Positions 26,695-34,301 of a stretch of 59,450 nt of DNA are shown in pieces. How positions within the stretch are numbered: the first letter of the stretch is position 1; each line of letters begins with the position of its first letter. Origin of the DNA: DASUPK01 sp046732465 (GTDB lineage Bacteria; Actinomycetota; Thermoleophilia; Solirubrobacterales; 70-9); contig JBKPND010000030.1 in the NCBI GenBank assembly GCA_046732465.1, forward strand, positions 1-59,450. Reading direction: 5' to 3'. Made by a program: the position numbers and the translations under genes. A model generated the notes under the pieces. That model was not told the DNA's origin, did no database searches, and was given only the letters and a program-made list of their open reading frames with translations.

Positions 26695-27536
26695 GCGAGC
26701 TTCCCGAACTTCTCGCGGATGCGGTGGTAGAAGTTCGCGCCCGGCAGCTGCGCCAGGCAGCTGACCGATTCCTCGAAGCGCATCTCGAGCTCGGCACCCG
26801 GTTCGAGCTCCCCGGCCGCCTCGCCGTCCAGGGAGATCTCGACCGGCTCGCGACCTGCCGCGTTGCGGACCATGAGCGTGTCGCTCGGCGCCACCACCAG
26901 CGCCCGCGCCGCCAGCGTGTGGGGTGCGATGAAGCTCACCACGTACCCCTTCACCCCCCAGGCCAGGATCGGCCCTGCATTGGCGAGGTTGTACCCGGTG
27001 GACCCGGCCGGGGTCGCGGCCACCAGGCCGTCGCAGCGGACGCTGCCGACCTCCTCGTCGCCGATCGCGTAGGAGAGCTCGGCGACCCGCCCGTGAGGCC
27101 GGCGGACGAAGCTGACGTCGTTGACCGCCACTGGATGGTCGACGGGCAGGTCCACCCTGAGAGCCGGCAGGTCCATCACATCGAAGTCGCCGCTGAACGC
27201 GCGCTCAAGGCCGTTCGCGAGATCCTCGCCCTCGACGGCGGCAAGGAAGCCGACGGTGCCGAAGTTGATCCCGAAGACCGGCACGCGAGTCTGGGCAAAG
27301 TGACGGAGGGCGTAGAGGATGCTGCCGTCGCCCCCGAGCACGAGGCAGACGTCCGGGCGCTCGCCGTCCGGGACCTGCTCGACGTGGGCAGCGGCCTCGC
27401 CGTGCTTCTCGAGCTCGTCCGGGGTGCAGACGAGCTGCACGCCCGCGGCGCGCGCCGCCTCGGCGGCAACCGGGAGGGCATCCGAGGCACGCTCGGGATG
27501 GGCGGGCGTGATCAGCATCGCGCGCTTCGCGCTCAA
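26691..27536 (-). CDS. nadK: NAD kinase
   Basis: An NAD kinase of 281 residues from TTG 27536, which overlaps the tlyA stop (TTGA); an internal ATG at 27518 (MLITPAHPERAS) would also serve. The nucleotide-binding motif 'VLGGDGSILYALRHF' and 'VFGINFGTVGFLAAV' are diagnostic, as is 'TPAGSTGYNLANAGPIL'. It makes NADP from NAD and ATP or polyphosphate. It is part of the tlyA-nadK operon that normally continues into recN; here the marR/MFS pair has been inserted. Confidence 0.95.
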   Translation of the reverse strand: MSAKRAMLITPAHPERASDALPVAAEAARAAGVQLVCTPDELEKHGEAAAHVEQVPDGERPDVCLVLGGDGSILYALRHFAQTRVPVFGINFGTVGFLAAVEGEDLANGLERAFSGDFDVMDLPALRVDLPVDHPVAVNDVSFVRRPHGRVAELSYAIGDEEVGSVRCDGLVAATPAGSTGYNLANAGPILAWGVKGYVVSFIAPHTLAARALVVAPSDTLMVRNAAGREPVEISLDGEAAGELEPGAELEMRFEESVSCLAQLPGANFYHRIREKFGKLA

Positions 27537-28315
27537 GGCTCCGCCTCCTCCAGGGCGGCATCGAGGTCGATCGCAGCGCCGCTGCGGGCGGCCCAGACGA
27601 AGGTCTCTCGGTTTCCCTTCGGGCCCGGCAGTCCCGAGGAGGCGAGGCCGCGGACGGTGAGGCCCTCCTTTTGAGCGGCCTCCGCCACCTTCCGGATCGC
27701 GTCGCGGCGGTCGCCGGCGTCCCGCACCACGCCCCCCTTCCCCACCTTCTCCTTGCCGAGCTCGAACTGCGGCTTCACCAGGCCGAGCAGGTCGAACTCC
27801 TCAGCGACGGTGGCGACGATCGGCGGCATCAGCATCGCCAGCGAGATGAAGGAAACGTCCACAGTGATCAGCTCCGGTCGAAAGGGCAGAGACGAATCAC
27901 CCAAGTATCTGGCGTTGAGCCGCTCCATGACCAGGACCCGGGAGTCCTGGCGCAGGCTCCAATCCAGCTGGCCGTAGCCGACGTCGACCGCGATCACCAT
28001 CCGCGCGCCCCGCTGGAGCAGGCAGTCGGTGAAGCCGCCGGTGGACGCGCCCACGTCGAGCGCCAGGCGGTCCGCGACCTCGACGGGAAGCTCCTCGAGG
28101 GCGTTCTCGAGCTTGATCCCGCCACGCGAGACGAACTCCTGACCCTCCTCGACGATCAGCTCGGCGTCCTCCGGCACCAGCTCGCTCGGCTTGTCGACCG
28201 TGGATCCGTTCTTCCCGAGCCGTACGCGCCCGGCGCGGACGGTCGCGGCGGCGGCGGTGCGCGAGGGCGCCAGTCCGCGCTCTGCCAGCAGGGTGTCGGC
28301 GCGGCGGCGGGTCAC
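27533..28315 (-). CDS. tlyA: TlyA-type rRNA (cytidine-2'-O)-methyltransferase
   Basis: A 260-residue TlyA from GTG 28315 (VTRRRADTLLAERG). The N-terminal S4 RNA-binding domain (residues 1-60) is followed by an FtsJ-like Rossmann fold with 'LALDVGASTGGFTDCLLQRGA' (SAM site) and 'VDVSFISLAMLMPP'. TlyA methylates 16S and, in some species, 23S rRNA; loss gives capreomycin resistance in mycobacteria. Start choice rests on the S4 domain boundary. Confidence 0.93.
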   Translation of the reverse strand: MTRRRADTLLAERGLAPSRTAAAATVRAGRVRLGKNGSTVDKPSELVPEDAELIVEEGQEFVSRGGIKLENALEELPVEVADRLALDVGASTGGFTDCLLQRGARMVIAVDVGYGQLDWSLRQDSRVLVMERLNARYLGDSSLPFRPELITVDVSFISLAMLMPPIVATVAEEFDLLGLVKPQFELGKEKVGKGGVVRDAGDRRDAIRKVAEAAQKEGLTVRGLASSGLPGPKGNRETFVWAARSGAAIDLDAALEEAEP

Positions 28316-28373
28316 GCGGCGAACCGTACATAGGGTCGCTCGCAGCAAGCGGAAGACGAATCGCAGCGACGAC

Positions 28374-28389
28374 TGTGATCGCGCTCACA
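28374..28389. promoter_or_regulatory. CRP/FNR-type site
   Basis: TGTGA-TCGCGC-TCACA is an exact match to the CRP consensus TGTGA-N6-TCACA. It ends 37 bases before the ATG of the small membrane protein at 28427 and lies 59 bases from tlyA on the other side. The centre is about 45 bases upstream of the ATG, where a CRP-type activator could act on a short-leader or leaderless promoter. No CRP-family gene is in the window. Confidence 0.6.
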
Positions 28390-28426
28390 CACCAATCGCA
28401 CATACGTTCGTACCCTGGTTCTCGCG

Positions 28427-28789
28427 ATGACTCTCTTCCGAGCGATACCGATCAACGTGCACGCCGCCCTCGAGGTCGCGGCCGCGCCGCTGCTCATCGT
28501 GGCGCCCTTCGCGCTGGGATTCGACTACCTGGCCGGGGCCCTGAGCATCGGGCTCGGCATTCTGCTGATCGGTCTCGCAATCTCGGTTTACGGCGACAGC
28601 TCTCGTGGGAACCTGCCCTTGAGCGCCCACGCCGGTCTCGATTACACGCTCGCCGCAGCCACCATCGCGGCCGGGGTGATCGCCGGGATCGCCGGTGACG
28701 GTGTTGCAACGATCTTCTTGGTCGGGTTCGGCTTCGCACACATGGCGCTGACCGCCTCAACGCGGTTCAGTCGTCCACTCGGAGCCTGA
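28427..28789 (+). CDS. four-helix membrane protein (SPW-repeat-like)
   Basis: A 120-residue membrane protein with four hydrophobic segments at about 10-30, 34-52, 68-90 and 94-112. The paired arrangement (helix pairs with similar 'PLLIVAPFALGF' and 'GFGFAHMAL' ends) recalls SPW-repeat proteins, but the SPW triplet is not present, so the family name is tentative. A CRP-type site lies just upstream. A UUCG hairpin terminator follows 65 bases after the stop, making it a single-gene unit. Confidence 0.65.
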   Translation: MTLFRAIPINVHAALEVAAAPLLIVAPFALGFDYLAGALSIGLGILLIGLAISVYGDSSRGNLPLSAHAGLDYTLAAATIAAGVIAGIAGDGVATIFLVGFGFAHMALTASTRFSRPLGA

Positions 28790-28853
28790 TACCGGCTACC
28801 TCCCACAGACAAACAGCAACACACATATCTCTCCTCCCTGTAGTACCCCAGGA

Positions 28854-28885
28854 ACGGCCCTCTTCGGAGGGCCGTTTCTCTTCTT
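28854..28885 (+). terminator. Rho-independent terminator with UUCG loop
   Basis: ACGGCCCTC-TTCG-GAGGGCCGT forms a 9-bp stem capped by the extra-stable UUCG loop and followed by TTCTCTTCTT. It is the clearest intrinsic terminator in the window and ends the unit of the four-helix membrane protein. Confidence 0.85.
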
Positions 28886-28987
28886 GGCTAGTTGTGCGGT
28901 TGCAGCCTGAGGGGTAGCCATCTCCCCATCCCGGGGCAACAATCCCCCGGCCCCGAAACTCGATATCGCGACGACACTTCGGTCATC

Positions 28988-29596
28988 GTGAAGCGCACGT
29001 CCCATGCCAGGTTGACCGGCCTGGTGGCCGTGCGGATCACATGGATAACGGCGATCTTGGTTTGCGGGGTGGCGATCCTGGTCGAGCTGTTCTCCGGCAC
29101 CTCCGGCGGCAGTGCCTCGCGGCAGCTGCCCGGGTTCGCGTTCAGCGCGGGCCGCGATTCCTCGCAGCGGTTGCCCAAGTTCTCGTCGGTTGACCCGGCT
29201 GCTGCGATGGCGGGCGGGGCGGCACCGGACGGTCGCAGCGGGCGGGCCAAGCAGAAACCCCCTGGCAGCCATTCCGGCTCCCGCATTCCGCCTCGGTCGG
29301 GGAATCAACCTGTGGACACCGGTGGCAGGAAGCCCGTGGTCACACCCCGGCCGAAACCGCCGCGCGCACCACAGGGTGACCTCGGCAAAACCCCGCCGGC
29401 ACCATCGGTGACCCCGCCGGAGGCGCCGAAGCCGCCGAAGGAACCATCCACCCCGGTGGCGAAGCCGCCGAAGCCGCTGGAGGAACCCCTGGTGGAGCCG
29501 CCGAAGCCGCCGAAGCCGCCGAAGGAACCCTCGGTGGATCCGCCGGACCCGGCGGAGGAACCATTGCCGGAGCCACCGAAGCCGTCCAAGCCCTAA
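28988..29596 (+). CDS. membrane-anchored proline-rich protein
   Basis: About 202 residues from GTG 28988. An N-terminal membrane segment (about residues 9-30, 'LVAVRITWITAILVCGVAIL') is followed by a low-complexity extracytoplasmic region. This ends in about 80 residues built of P-P-K-P-P-K and P-P-x-P-x-E-P units. It looks like a surface stalk or a cell-wall-crossing spacer. The reading frame on the opposite strand is Gly-rich and unbroken, but is a by-product of the repeats. The next gene, a secreted beta-helix protein, starts 14 bases later. Confidence 0.6.
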   Translation: MKRTSHARLTGLVAVRITWITAILVCGVAILVELFSGTSGGSASRQLPGFAFSAGRDSSQRLPKFSSVDPAAAMAGGAAPDGRSGRAKQKPPGSHSGSRIPPRSGNQPVDTGGRKPVVTPRPKPPRAPQGDLGKTPPAPSVTPPEAPKPPKEPSTPVAKPPKPLEEPLVEPPKPPKPPKEPSVDPPDPAEEPLPEPPKPSKP

Positions 29597-29609
29597 GAGG
29601 GCGTACAGG

Positions 29610-30929
29610 TTGGTCACTCGCAGGGCGAAGCGGCTGGGAACGGTCAGCGTGCTCGGCGCAATGGGCGCACTGCTTGTGAGCTCACCGGCGCTCGGGGCGG
29701 TGATCGAACCCAACACATTCGCTGACGAGAACGGCGAAGGCCGGAGCTGCTCCCTGCGGGAGGCAATCCAGGCCGCCGATAGGGACGCCGCGTTCGGTGG
29801 TTGTCCGGCGGGCGGCGGTGACGACACGATCTCACTCGCGGCAGGGACGTACGCGCTCTCGATCCCGCCTGGCACAACGGGTGACGACAAGCTCGACGGC
29901 GATCTCGACGTCGCCAGCCGGCTGACCATCACGCATCCCGGCGTCATGCCGGCGGTGATCGACGCGGGTGGGGTCCACCGGGTCATTCAGGTGCGGGCCG
30001 CCGGGAATCTGACCGCATCGGGGTTCACGATCAGAAACGGCAGGATTGACCAGTCGGGAGGCGGAATTCGCAACGAGGGGAATCTCAACCTCCTGAACGC
30101 GACCGTAGTCGGGAATGAGACGACGGGAAGCTACGGCGGCGGGATCGCGAATGCGGGAGCGGCCACCATGTCGCTCACCAACGTGACTGTGTCCGGCAAC
30201 CGGTCCGAAGGCGACAGCGGCGGCATCGATCAAGGCCGCGGCGCCCAAGCGAACCTGAACCACGTCACGATCACTGACAACACCACCGACATCAGCGGCG
30301 ACACCGGAGGGGGCGGAGGCATCTTCAACAACTTCGGAACCGTCCATCTTCGGAACACGATCATCGCCCGGAATCACGACAACACTGCGGCTCGGATCGT
30401 GAAGACCCCCGACTGCGGTGGCGCTGCCTTCAGGTCGCGAGGGAACAACCTGATCGGTCACCTCGCCGCCGGCTGCAAGGTTCGTGGCCGCCGGCGGGGA
30501 GACAAGACCAACGTCAACCCGCGGCTCGTGCCACTCGCGAACAACGGAGGCCCCACATCGACGCACGCTCTGCGGGCCCGGAGTCCCGCGATCAACGCGG
30601 GTGGCGGTGGCGCTGCCCCGGCCGACCAACGTGGCGTTCCCCGGAGGACCCCCGACATCGGCGCGTACGAGTTCGCGAGATGCGGCGGGAGGGTGGTCAA
30701 CCGGGTCGGCACCTCCGGCACGGACACGCTTGTCGGCACGAATAGGGCCGACGGCCTTCTCGGGCTGGGCGGGATGGACATTCTCCAGGGACGTGCCGGC
30801 AAGGACGGCCTCTGTGGCGGTAAGGGCAAGGACACCCTGCACGGCGGTAAGGGCAGGGACACGCTGCTCGGCGGCAAGGGCAAGGACAAGCTGAAGGGCG
30901 GTCCCGGTAAGGATGTGCGGATCCAGTAA
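29610..30929 (+). CDS. secreted CSLREA / right-handed beta-helix protein with RTX-like tail
   Basis: A 439-residue exported protein from TTG 29610 (AGAGGG eight bases before). A signal peptide (about residues 8-30) precedes the CSLREA domain ('GRSCSLREAIQAAD'). A parallel beta-helix follows ('GGGIRNEGNLNLLNATVVGN', 'GGGIANAGAATMSLTNVTVSGN'), then a choice-of-anchor ending ('SPAINAGG...DIGAYEF'). The last 75 residues are nonapeptide repeats of the hemolysin-type calcium-binding form, here Lys-rich (GGKGKDTLH, GGKGRDTLL). An adhesin or glycan-binding surface protein is likely; no catalytic motif is seen. Confidence 0.85.
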   Translation: MVTRRAKRLGTVSVLGAMGALLVSSPALGAVIEPNTFADENGEGRSCSLREAIQAADRDAAFGGCPAGGGDDTISLAAGTYALSIPPGTTGDDKLDGDLDVASRLTITHPGVMPAVIDAGGVHRVIQVRAAGNLTASGFTIRNGRIDQSGGGIRNEGNLNLLNATVVGNETTGSYGGGIANAGAATMSLTNVTVSGNRSEGDSGGIDQGRGAQANLNHVTITDNTTDISGDTGGGGGIFNNFGTVHLRNTIIARNHDNTAARIVKTPDCGGAAFRSRGNNLIGHLAAGCKVRGRRRGDKTNVNPRLVPLANNGGPTSTHALRARSPAINAGGGGAAPADQRGVPRRTPDIGAYEFARCGGRVVNRVGTSGTDTLVGTNRADGLLGLGGMDILQGRAGKDGLCGGKGKDTLHGGKGRDTLLGGKGKDKLKGGPGKDVRIQ

Positions 30930-30940
30930 GCCTGCGCCCG

Positions 30941-31204
30941 GTGCCTAAGATCGGCACTGTGCTGGTGATGATCGGCCTCATCCTGCTCGGAGCTGCCGTC
31001 ATTGCCCTCGCGTGCCTGGTTCTGCTGCGCCCACGCCAGGCGGGCGAGGCGCGGAAGGTGCAAGACCTCTACCCGGAAGGGAGCGAGAGGGCGGTCTACG
31101 AGAAGCTCTACGGAAAGCGCTCGATGACGGTGTCCGCCCCGGTTCCCGTACAGCGACCACCGGAAGCCGATGTGGATAGCCCCCAGGCTGGGTTGCGGGA
31201 GTAG
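30941..31204 (+). CDS. small single-pass membrane protein
   Basis: An 87-residue protein from GTG 30941. One hydrophobic segment ('TVLVMIGLILLGAAVIALAC', about residues 6-27) is followed by a basic stop-transfer (LLRPRQ) and a polar cytoplasmic tail with a Tyr-containing 'YPEGSERAVYEKLYGKR'. It is not a family I recognise. It lies 11 bases behind the beta-helix protein, in the same direction, so is probably co-transcribed. Confidence 0.5.
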   Translation: MPKIGTVLVMIGLILLGAAVIALACLVLLRPRQAGEARKVQDLYPEGSERAVYEKLYGKRSMTVSAPVPVQRPPEADVDSPQAGLRE

Positions 31205-31237
31205 GCCAGCATCAGACCTGATTTTCCGGCGATAAAT

Positions 31238-31552
31238 TTGACCGCAGTGGAGGGATCTCATGTAGTCGCGCGTTCTCTCGAGCCCGAGGCGGCGTGGGGC
31301 GCGGTCCAGCTCGGCTTCGCGGAGATTCTCGATCTGAGGACCGGGATCGAGCGACGGCGCCACGGAGCCCCGCCTGGGGCCAAACCAGTCTCGCTTGCCA
31401 AGCACGTGGCAAGTCCGGAAGGCCCCGGTGCCATCTACCTCTGCCAACACGCCATCCGCTCCAAGGCGACTCTCCGCCGGGGGGCGGCCGAGGTCGCCGG
31501 CGGATTCGCCGCGTGGAAGAAGGCCGGCCTTCCCGTCGAGGAGGTCGATTAG
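31238..31552 (+). CDS. rhodanese-like domain protein
   Basis: A 104-residue protein (TTG 31238, or GTG 31247). The C-terminal half matches a rhodanese active-site loop: 'AIYLCQHAIRSK' has the sulfur-accepting Cys followed by R-S, and ends in 'GGFAAWKKAGLPVEEV', the typical last helix of the domain. The N-terminal half ('EAAWGAVQLGFAEILDLRTGIE') fits the 'D-x-R' strand. It is a compact single-domain sulfurtransferase or sulfur carrier. The partner is unknown; it converges on the cupredoxin gene nine bases away. Confidence 0.7.
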   Translation: MTAVEGSHVVARSLEPEAAWGAVQLGFAEILDLRTGIERRRHGAPPGAKPVSLAKHVASPEGPGAIYLCQHAIRSKATLRRGAAEVAGGFAAWKKAGLPVEEVD

Positions 31553-31560
31553 AGAGCGGG

Positions 31561-32229
31561 CTAGCGCAGGCGCTGCGTCGCGCTGACGGGCTGGTCTCCG
31601 GGTGGAGCCGCCGTCACCTTGAGGTTGGCGGATGCGCGGCCACTCAGGAAGTTCTTGCCGGAGCGGCTGAGCGCCACCTTGACGGTGCTCGAGGCGCCCG
31701 CCGACAGGTCGATTCCCTTCGCGGTGCCCAGCTTTCTCTTCCCCACGCGAGCTGTCACCGAGACTCCCCTGCTCGCCAGCAGGCCGGTCAGCTTGACCTT
31801 CACCTTGCCGCTCTTGCTGACCTGGCCCACCTTCTTGCTGAGGACCTTGACCGCGACGGTCGGGGAGGCGCTCGGGGTCACCACCAGCTGGCCGGTCATC
31901 TGGGTGGGGTGAACGGTGCAGAAGAAGCGGTAGGTGCCGGCACCCAGGGAGTCCGTCCCGTTGACCGGCGTCTGGCCGAGGCCGATCTGGGCCGAGCGGA
32001 ACAGCGGCTCATTCTTGGCGCCGCCGCTGTCGAACGCGGTGACGTCGTGCGTCGTGGCGGTCGCGTCCTGGTTGTCGAAGGTGGCCGTCGTTCCGCGGTC
32101 GATCGTGAAGCTGGCCTTGCCGTATGCGGGCCCGGCAACTGCGGTGATCGCTTCCGACGCCCCAAGTGCCTGACTGACACCGAACACGGCGCCGCCCGTC
32201 ACGACCAAAGCCAAGATCACCCTGCGCAC
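31561..32229 (-). CDS. secreted cupredoxin-domain protein
   Basis: A 222-residue exported protein (signal about residues 3-23). The plastocyanin-like domain (residues 30-120) has the type 1 copper ligands H61, C104, H107 and M111 ('TTHDV' and 'RFFCTVHPTQM'). The C-terminal 100 residues are a Lys/Ser/Val-rich beta domain ('KVKVKLTGLLASRGVSV') resembling the end of the larger copper protein encoded 20 bases upstream. Electron transfer or copper storage in the cell wall is inferred. The two genes form one operon. Confidence 0.85.
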   Translation of the reverse strand: MRRVILALVVTGGAVFGVSQALGASEAITAVAGPAYGKASFTIDRGTTATFDNQDATATTHDVTAFDSGGAKNEPLFRSAQIGLGQTPVNGTDSLGAGTYRFFCTVHPTQMTGQLVVTPSASPTVAVKVLSKKVGQVSKSGKVKVKLTGLLASRGVSVTARVGKRKLGTAKGIDLSAGASSTVKVALSRSGKNFLSGRASANLKVTAAPPGDQPVSATQRLR

Positions 32230-32249
32230 GTTGAATCCCTCCTTACTGA

Positions 32250-34220
32250 CTAGCCGATCAACCTGAACTTGGTCTTGGCGATCGAGGTCTTGCCGAATCC
32301 GTCGGTGGCCGCCGCCGTGACGACGATCTTCCGCGCCCCGCTCCTCGCGAGCGCAACCCGGAGGCGCTTGCGCGCCTTCTTCGAGAACCTGAGCTTGATC
32401 TTGGTCTGGACCCCGCGATTCAGGGAGACCGTGGATCGCTTGGCGTCGAGCGCCTGAGACAAGGCGCGCGCCGCCGCGGAGGCGCCCGCCTTCTTGCCGC
32501 CCTTCACCTTCGCGCGAAGCTGAACCGTGGCGGACTTGTCGACGGTCTCCGTGACCGCCGCCTTGGCGAGCGTCTGCCTCTTCTGGGCCCTCAGCGTCTG
32601 CCGTGGGCCGGACTGTGGCTCCACGCGGAAGGCTCCCCGCATGAACGGGTGGATCCGGCAGAAGTAGGTGTAGGTACCGGTCGGCAGATCCTTGGGCGTC
32701 TGCCAGGTGTCGCGATCGGCAGCCGGGGCGTTCCCGAAAGAACCCTGGTTCCCGTTGAAGCCGAGCTCGCCCGAGTCGAAGGTGACGGCCCCATTCGCGA
32801 TCGGGTACGCGACGCCGGTCGTCGCGGTACAGGGATCCTTGCAGGCCGTGATCGTGTGGAAGGCGTTGACGCTCGGCACAGCGTCGTAGCTCTTGAAGGT
32901 GAGCGACTGCCCCGGCTCGATCGTCGGCACGCTCGGACCGGCGTTCGGAACCCCCTGGTAGGCGAACTGTTGGATGCCGACCGTGCCGTTGGGCACCGCG
33001 ACGCTCGGCAGCGCCAGCGGGTCAGGGGCGCCCGTCGGGTCGCCGCCGTGATTGTCGTTCTCGGACAGGTGCGAATGGGTGAGGAGCTCGTTCTGCGGGA
33101 TGTCGTCGGACTGGGCGTCCGGGGCTCCGGAGATCGTCCCCTTGTAGACCGCGATGGCCATGATCCCCATCACCTCGTACCAGTCGGCTCTTCGGGTGTC
33201 GTAGGTCGCGTGCACGCTCACCTTGTCGCCGGCCGGCACGCTGACCTTCCAGCCGGCTGACGTGCCACCCATCGCGACGTCCCAGGAGACCTCTCCCGCC
33301 GGCTCGTAGTAGTGGGCATCCGAGGTGAACAACGTGTTGGTCTGGCCGGCGCGGGTGTCGGTCAGCCGTGTATAGAGACCGCCCGGGTGGAGGTGGCCGG
33401 CGGTTGCGATCAGGGTCACGGGTTGATTGGGGGTCCAGCTCTGCGCGGCTCCGAGGCAGCCGTGGCTGTTGATGGCCCGCCCGTCCGATCCGCAGGGATG
33501 GAGGTCCGCGGCCGGGGCCTGATCGGGGAACGTGTAGCGGCCGTTCTGGCCGTAGGACCGGAGGGAGTCGAAGACCGGGTAGATGCTCGGGTTGCCGGCC
33601 ACGTCCATCCACTGGGTGAATACGGGCTTGATGTCGGCGGCCGCGGGCGCGGTGTCGGGGACGAAGTCGATTCGCCAGACGACGTAGACGTCGGCGGGCT
33701 TGGCGACGAGGTCGTGGAGCATGTCGTTGAGGATCCAGGAGTCACCGGGCTTGCTCCGCCACCCGAAGCCCTCCGGGAGCTGCTGGACGGTCTTCTCCTC
33801 CCCGACCGCGAACTGCGGCTTTCCGTTGACCGCCCAGACCGCGTGGTGCAGGTGGAGGACGTCGACGGGAGGGACCGTTCCATCGGCGTAGATGAACTCG
33901 GGGTCGAAGCGAGTGATGTAGCCGTTCTGCTGGGGCCAGAGCTTGTTCCCGTTGCCGTCGATCGCCGGCCGGAACCGGATGATGTTCTGGCCCGGCATGA
34001 TTTTGATCGGCCCGTAGCAGTAGGTGATGTGCTTGACCCCGTCGTAGTCGACGTGAGCTACGGCGTCGGGCTTGTCGGCGACCGGCGGGCACCCTGGGTT
34101 CCCCGGAACCCCGTCGGTGACCACGCCGGCATGCGCCGGAGGTGAGATCAGCAGCAGCGCGATGACCGCGCAGCCGAACGCGGCGAGCCAGTCACGGATC
34201 CCGAAACGCCAAGCTTCCAT
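32250..34220 (-). CDS. PHM-like copper protein fused to a C-terminal cupredoxin
   Basis: A 656-residue exported protein (signal about residues 12-31). Residues 55-370 carry, in order, H125-H126 ('LHLHHAVW'), H169, H276-x-H278 ('AGHLHPGG') and M351/M354. This is the order of CuH and CuM ligands in peptidylglycine alpha-hydroxylating/dopamine monooxygenases. Residues 405-535 form a cupredoxin with H455, C521, H524 and M527 ('YFCRIHPFM'). The rest is a basic beta domain. This family assignment rests on ligand pattern only. GGAGGGG precedes the ATG. It is probably a copper-dependent extracellular oxidase, co-expressed with the small cupredoxin. Confidence 0.7.
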   Translation of the reverse strand: MEAWRFGIRDWLAAFGCAVIALLLISPPAHAGVVTDGVPGNPGCPPVADKPDAVAHVDYDGVKHITYCYGPIKIMPGQNIIRFRPAIDGNGNKLWPQQNGYITRFDPEFIYADGTVPPVDVLHLHHAVWAVNGKPQFAVGEEKTVQQLPEGFGWRSKPGDSWILNDMLHDLVAKPADVYVVWRIDFVPDTAPAAADIKPVFTQWMDVAGNPSIYPVFDSLRSYGQNGRYTFPDQAPAADLHPCGSDGRAINSHGCLGAAQSWTPNQPVTLIATAGHLHPGGLYTRLTDTRAGQTNTLFTSDAHYYEPAGEVSWDVAMGGTSAGWKVSVPAGDKVSVHATYDTRRADWYEVMGIMAIAVYKGTISGAPDAQSDDIPQNELLTHSHLSENDNHGGDPTGAPDPLALPSVAVPNGTVGIQQFAYQGVPNAGPSVPTIEPGQSLTFKSYDAVPSVNAFHTITACKDPCTATTGVAYPIANGAVTFDSGELGFNGNQGSFGNAPAADRDTWQTPKDLPTGTYTYFCRIHPFMRGAFRVEPQSGPRQTLRAQKRQTLAKAAVTETVDKSATVQLRAKVKGGKKAGASAAARALSQALDAKRSTVSLNRGVQTKIKLRFSKKARKRLRVALARSGARKIVVTAAATDGFGKTSIAKTKFRLIG

Positions 34221-34246
34221 GCTCGTGTCCCCTCCGAGGCGACCTC

Positions 34247-34261
34247 TTGACCGAGAGTCAA
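34247..34261. promoter_or_regulatory. palindrome upstream of the copper operon
   Basis: TTGAC-CGAGA-GTCAA is a 5-5-5 inverted repeat 26 bases upstream of the large copper protein's ATG. On the minus strand it contains TTGAC, so it could be an operator overlapping a -35 element. The match is short and the regulator unknown. Confidence 0.35.
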
Positions 34262-34301
34262 CTTATCACCGGGTGCCGATCGACGCGCGCCGGGGGTAGC
34301 G

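Noticed and set aside
28796..29986. Long Gly/Arg-rich minus-strand frame opposite the proline-rich and beta-helix genes
   Set aside because: Created by the Pro-Lys repeats and GC bias of the plus strand; no signal, domain or ribosome site.
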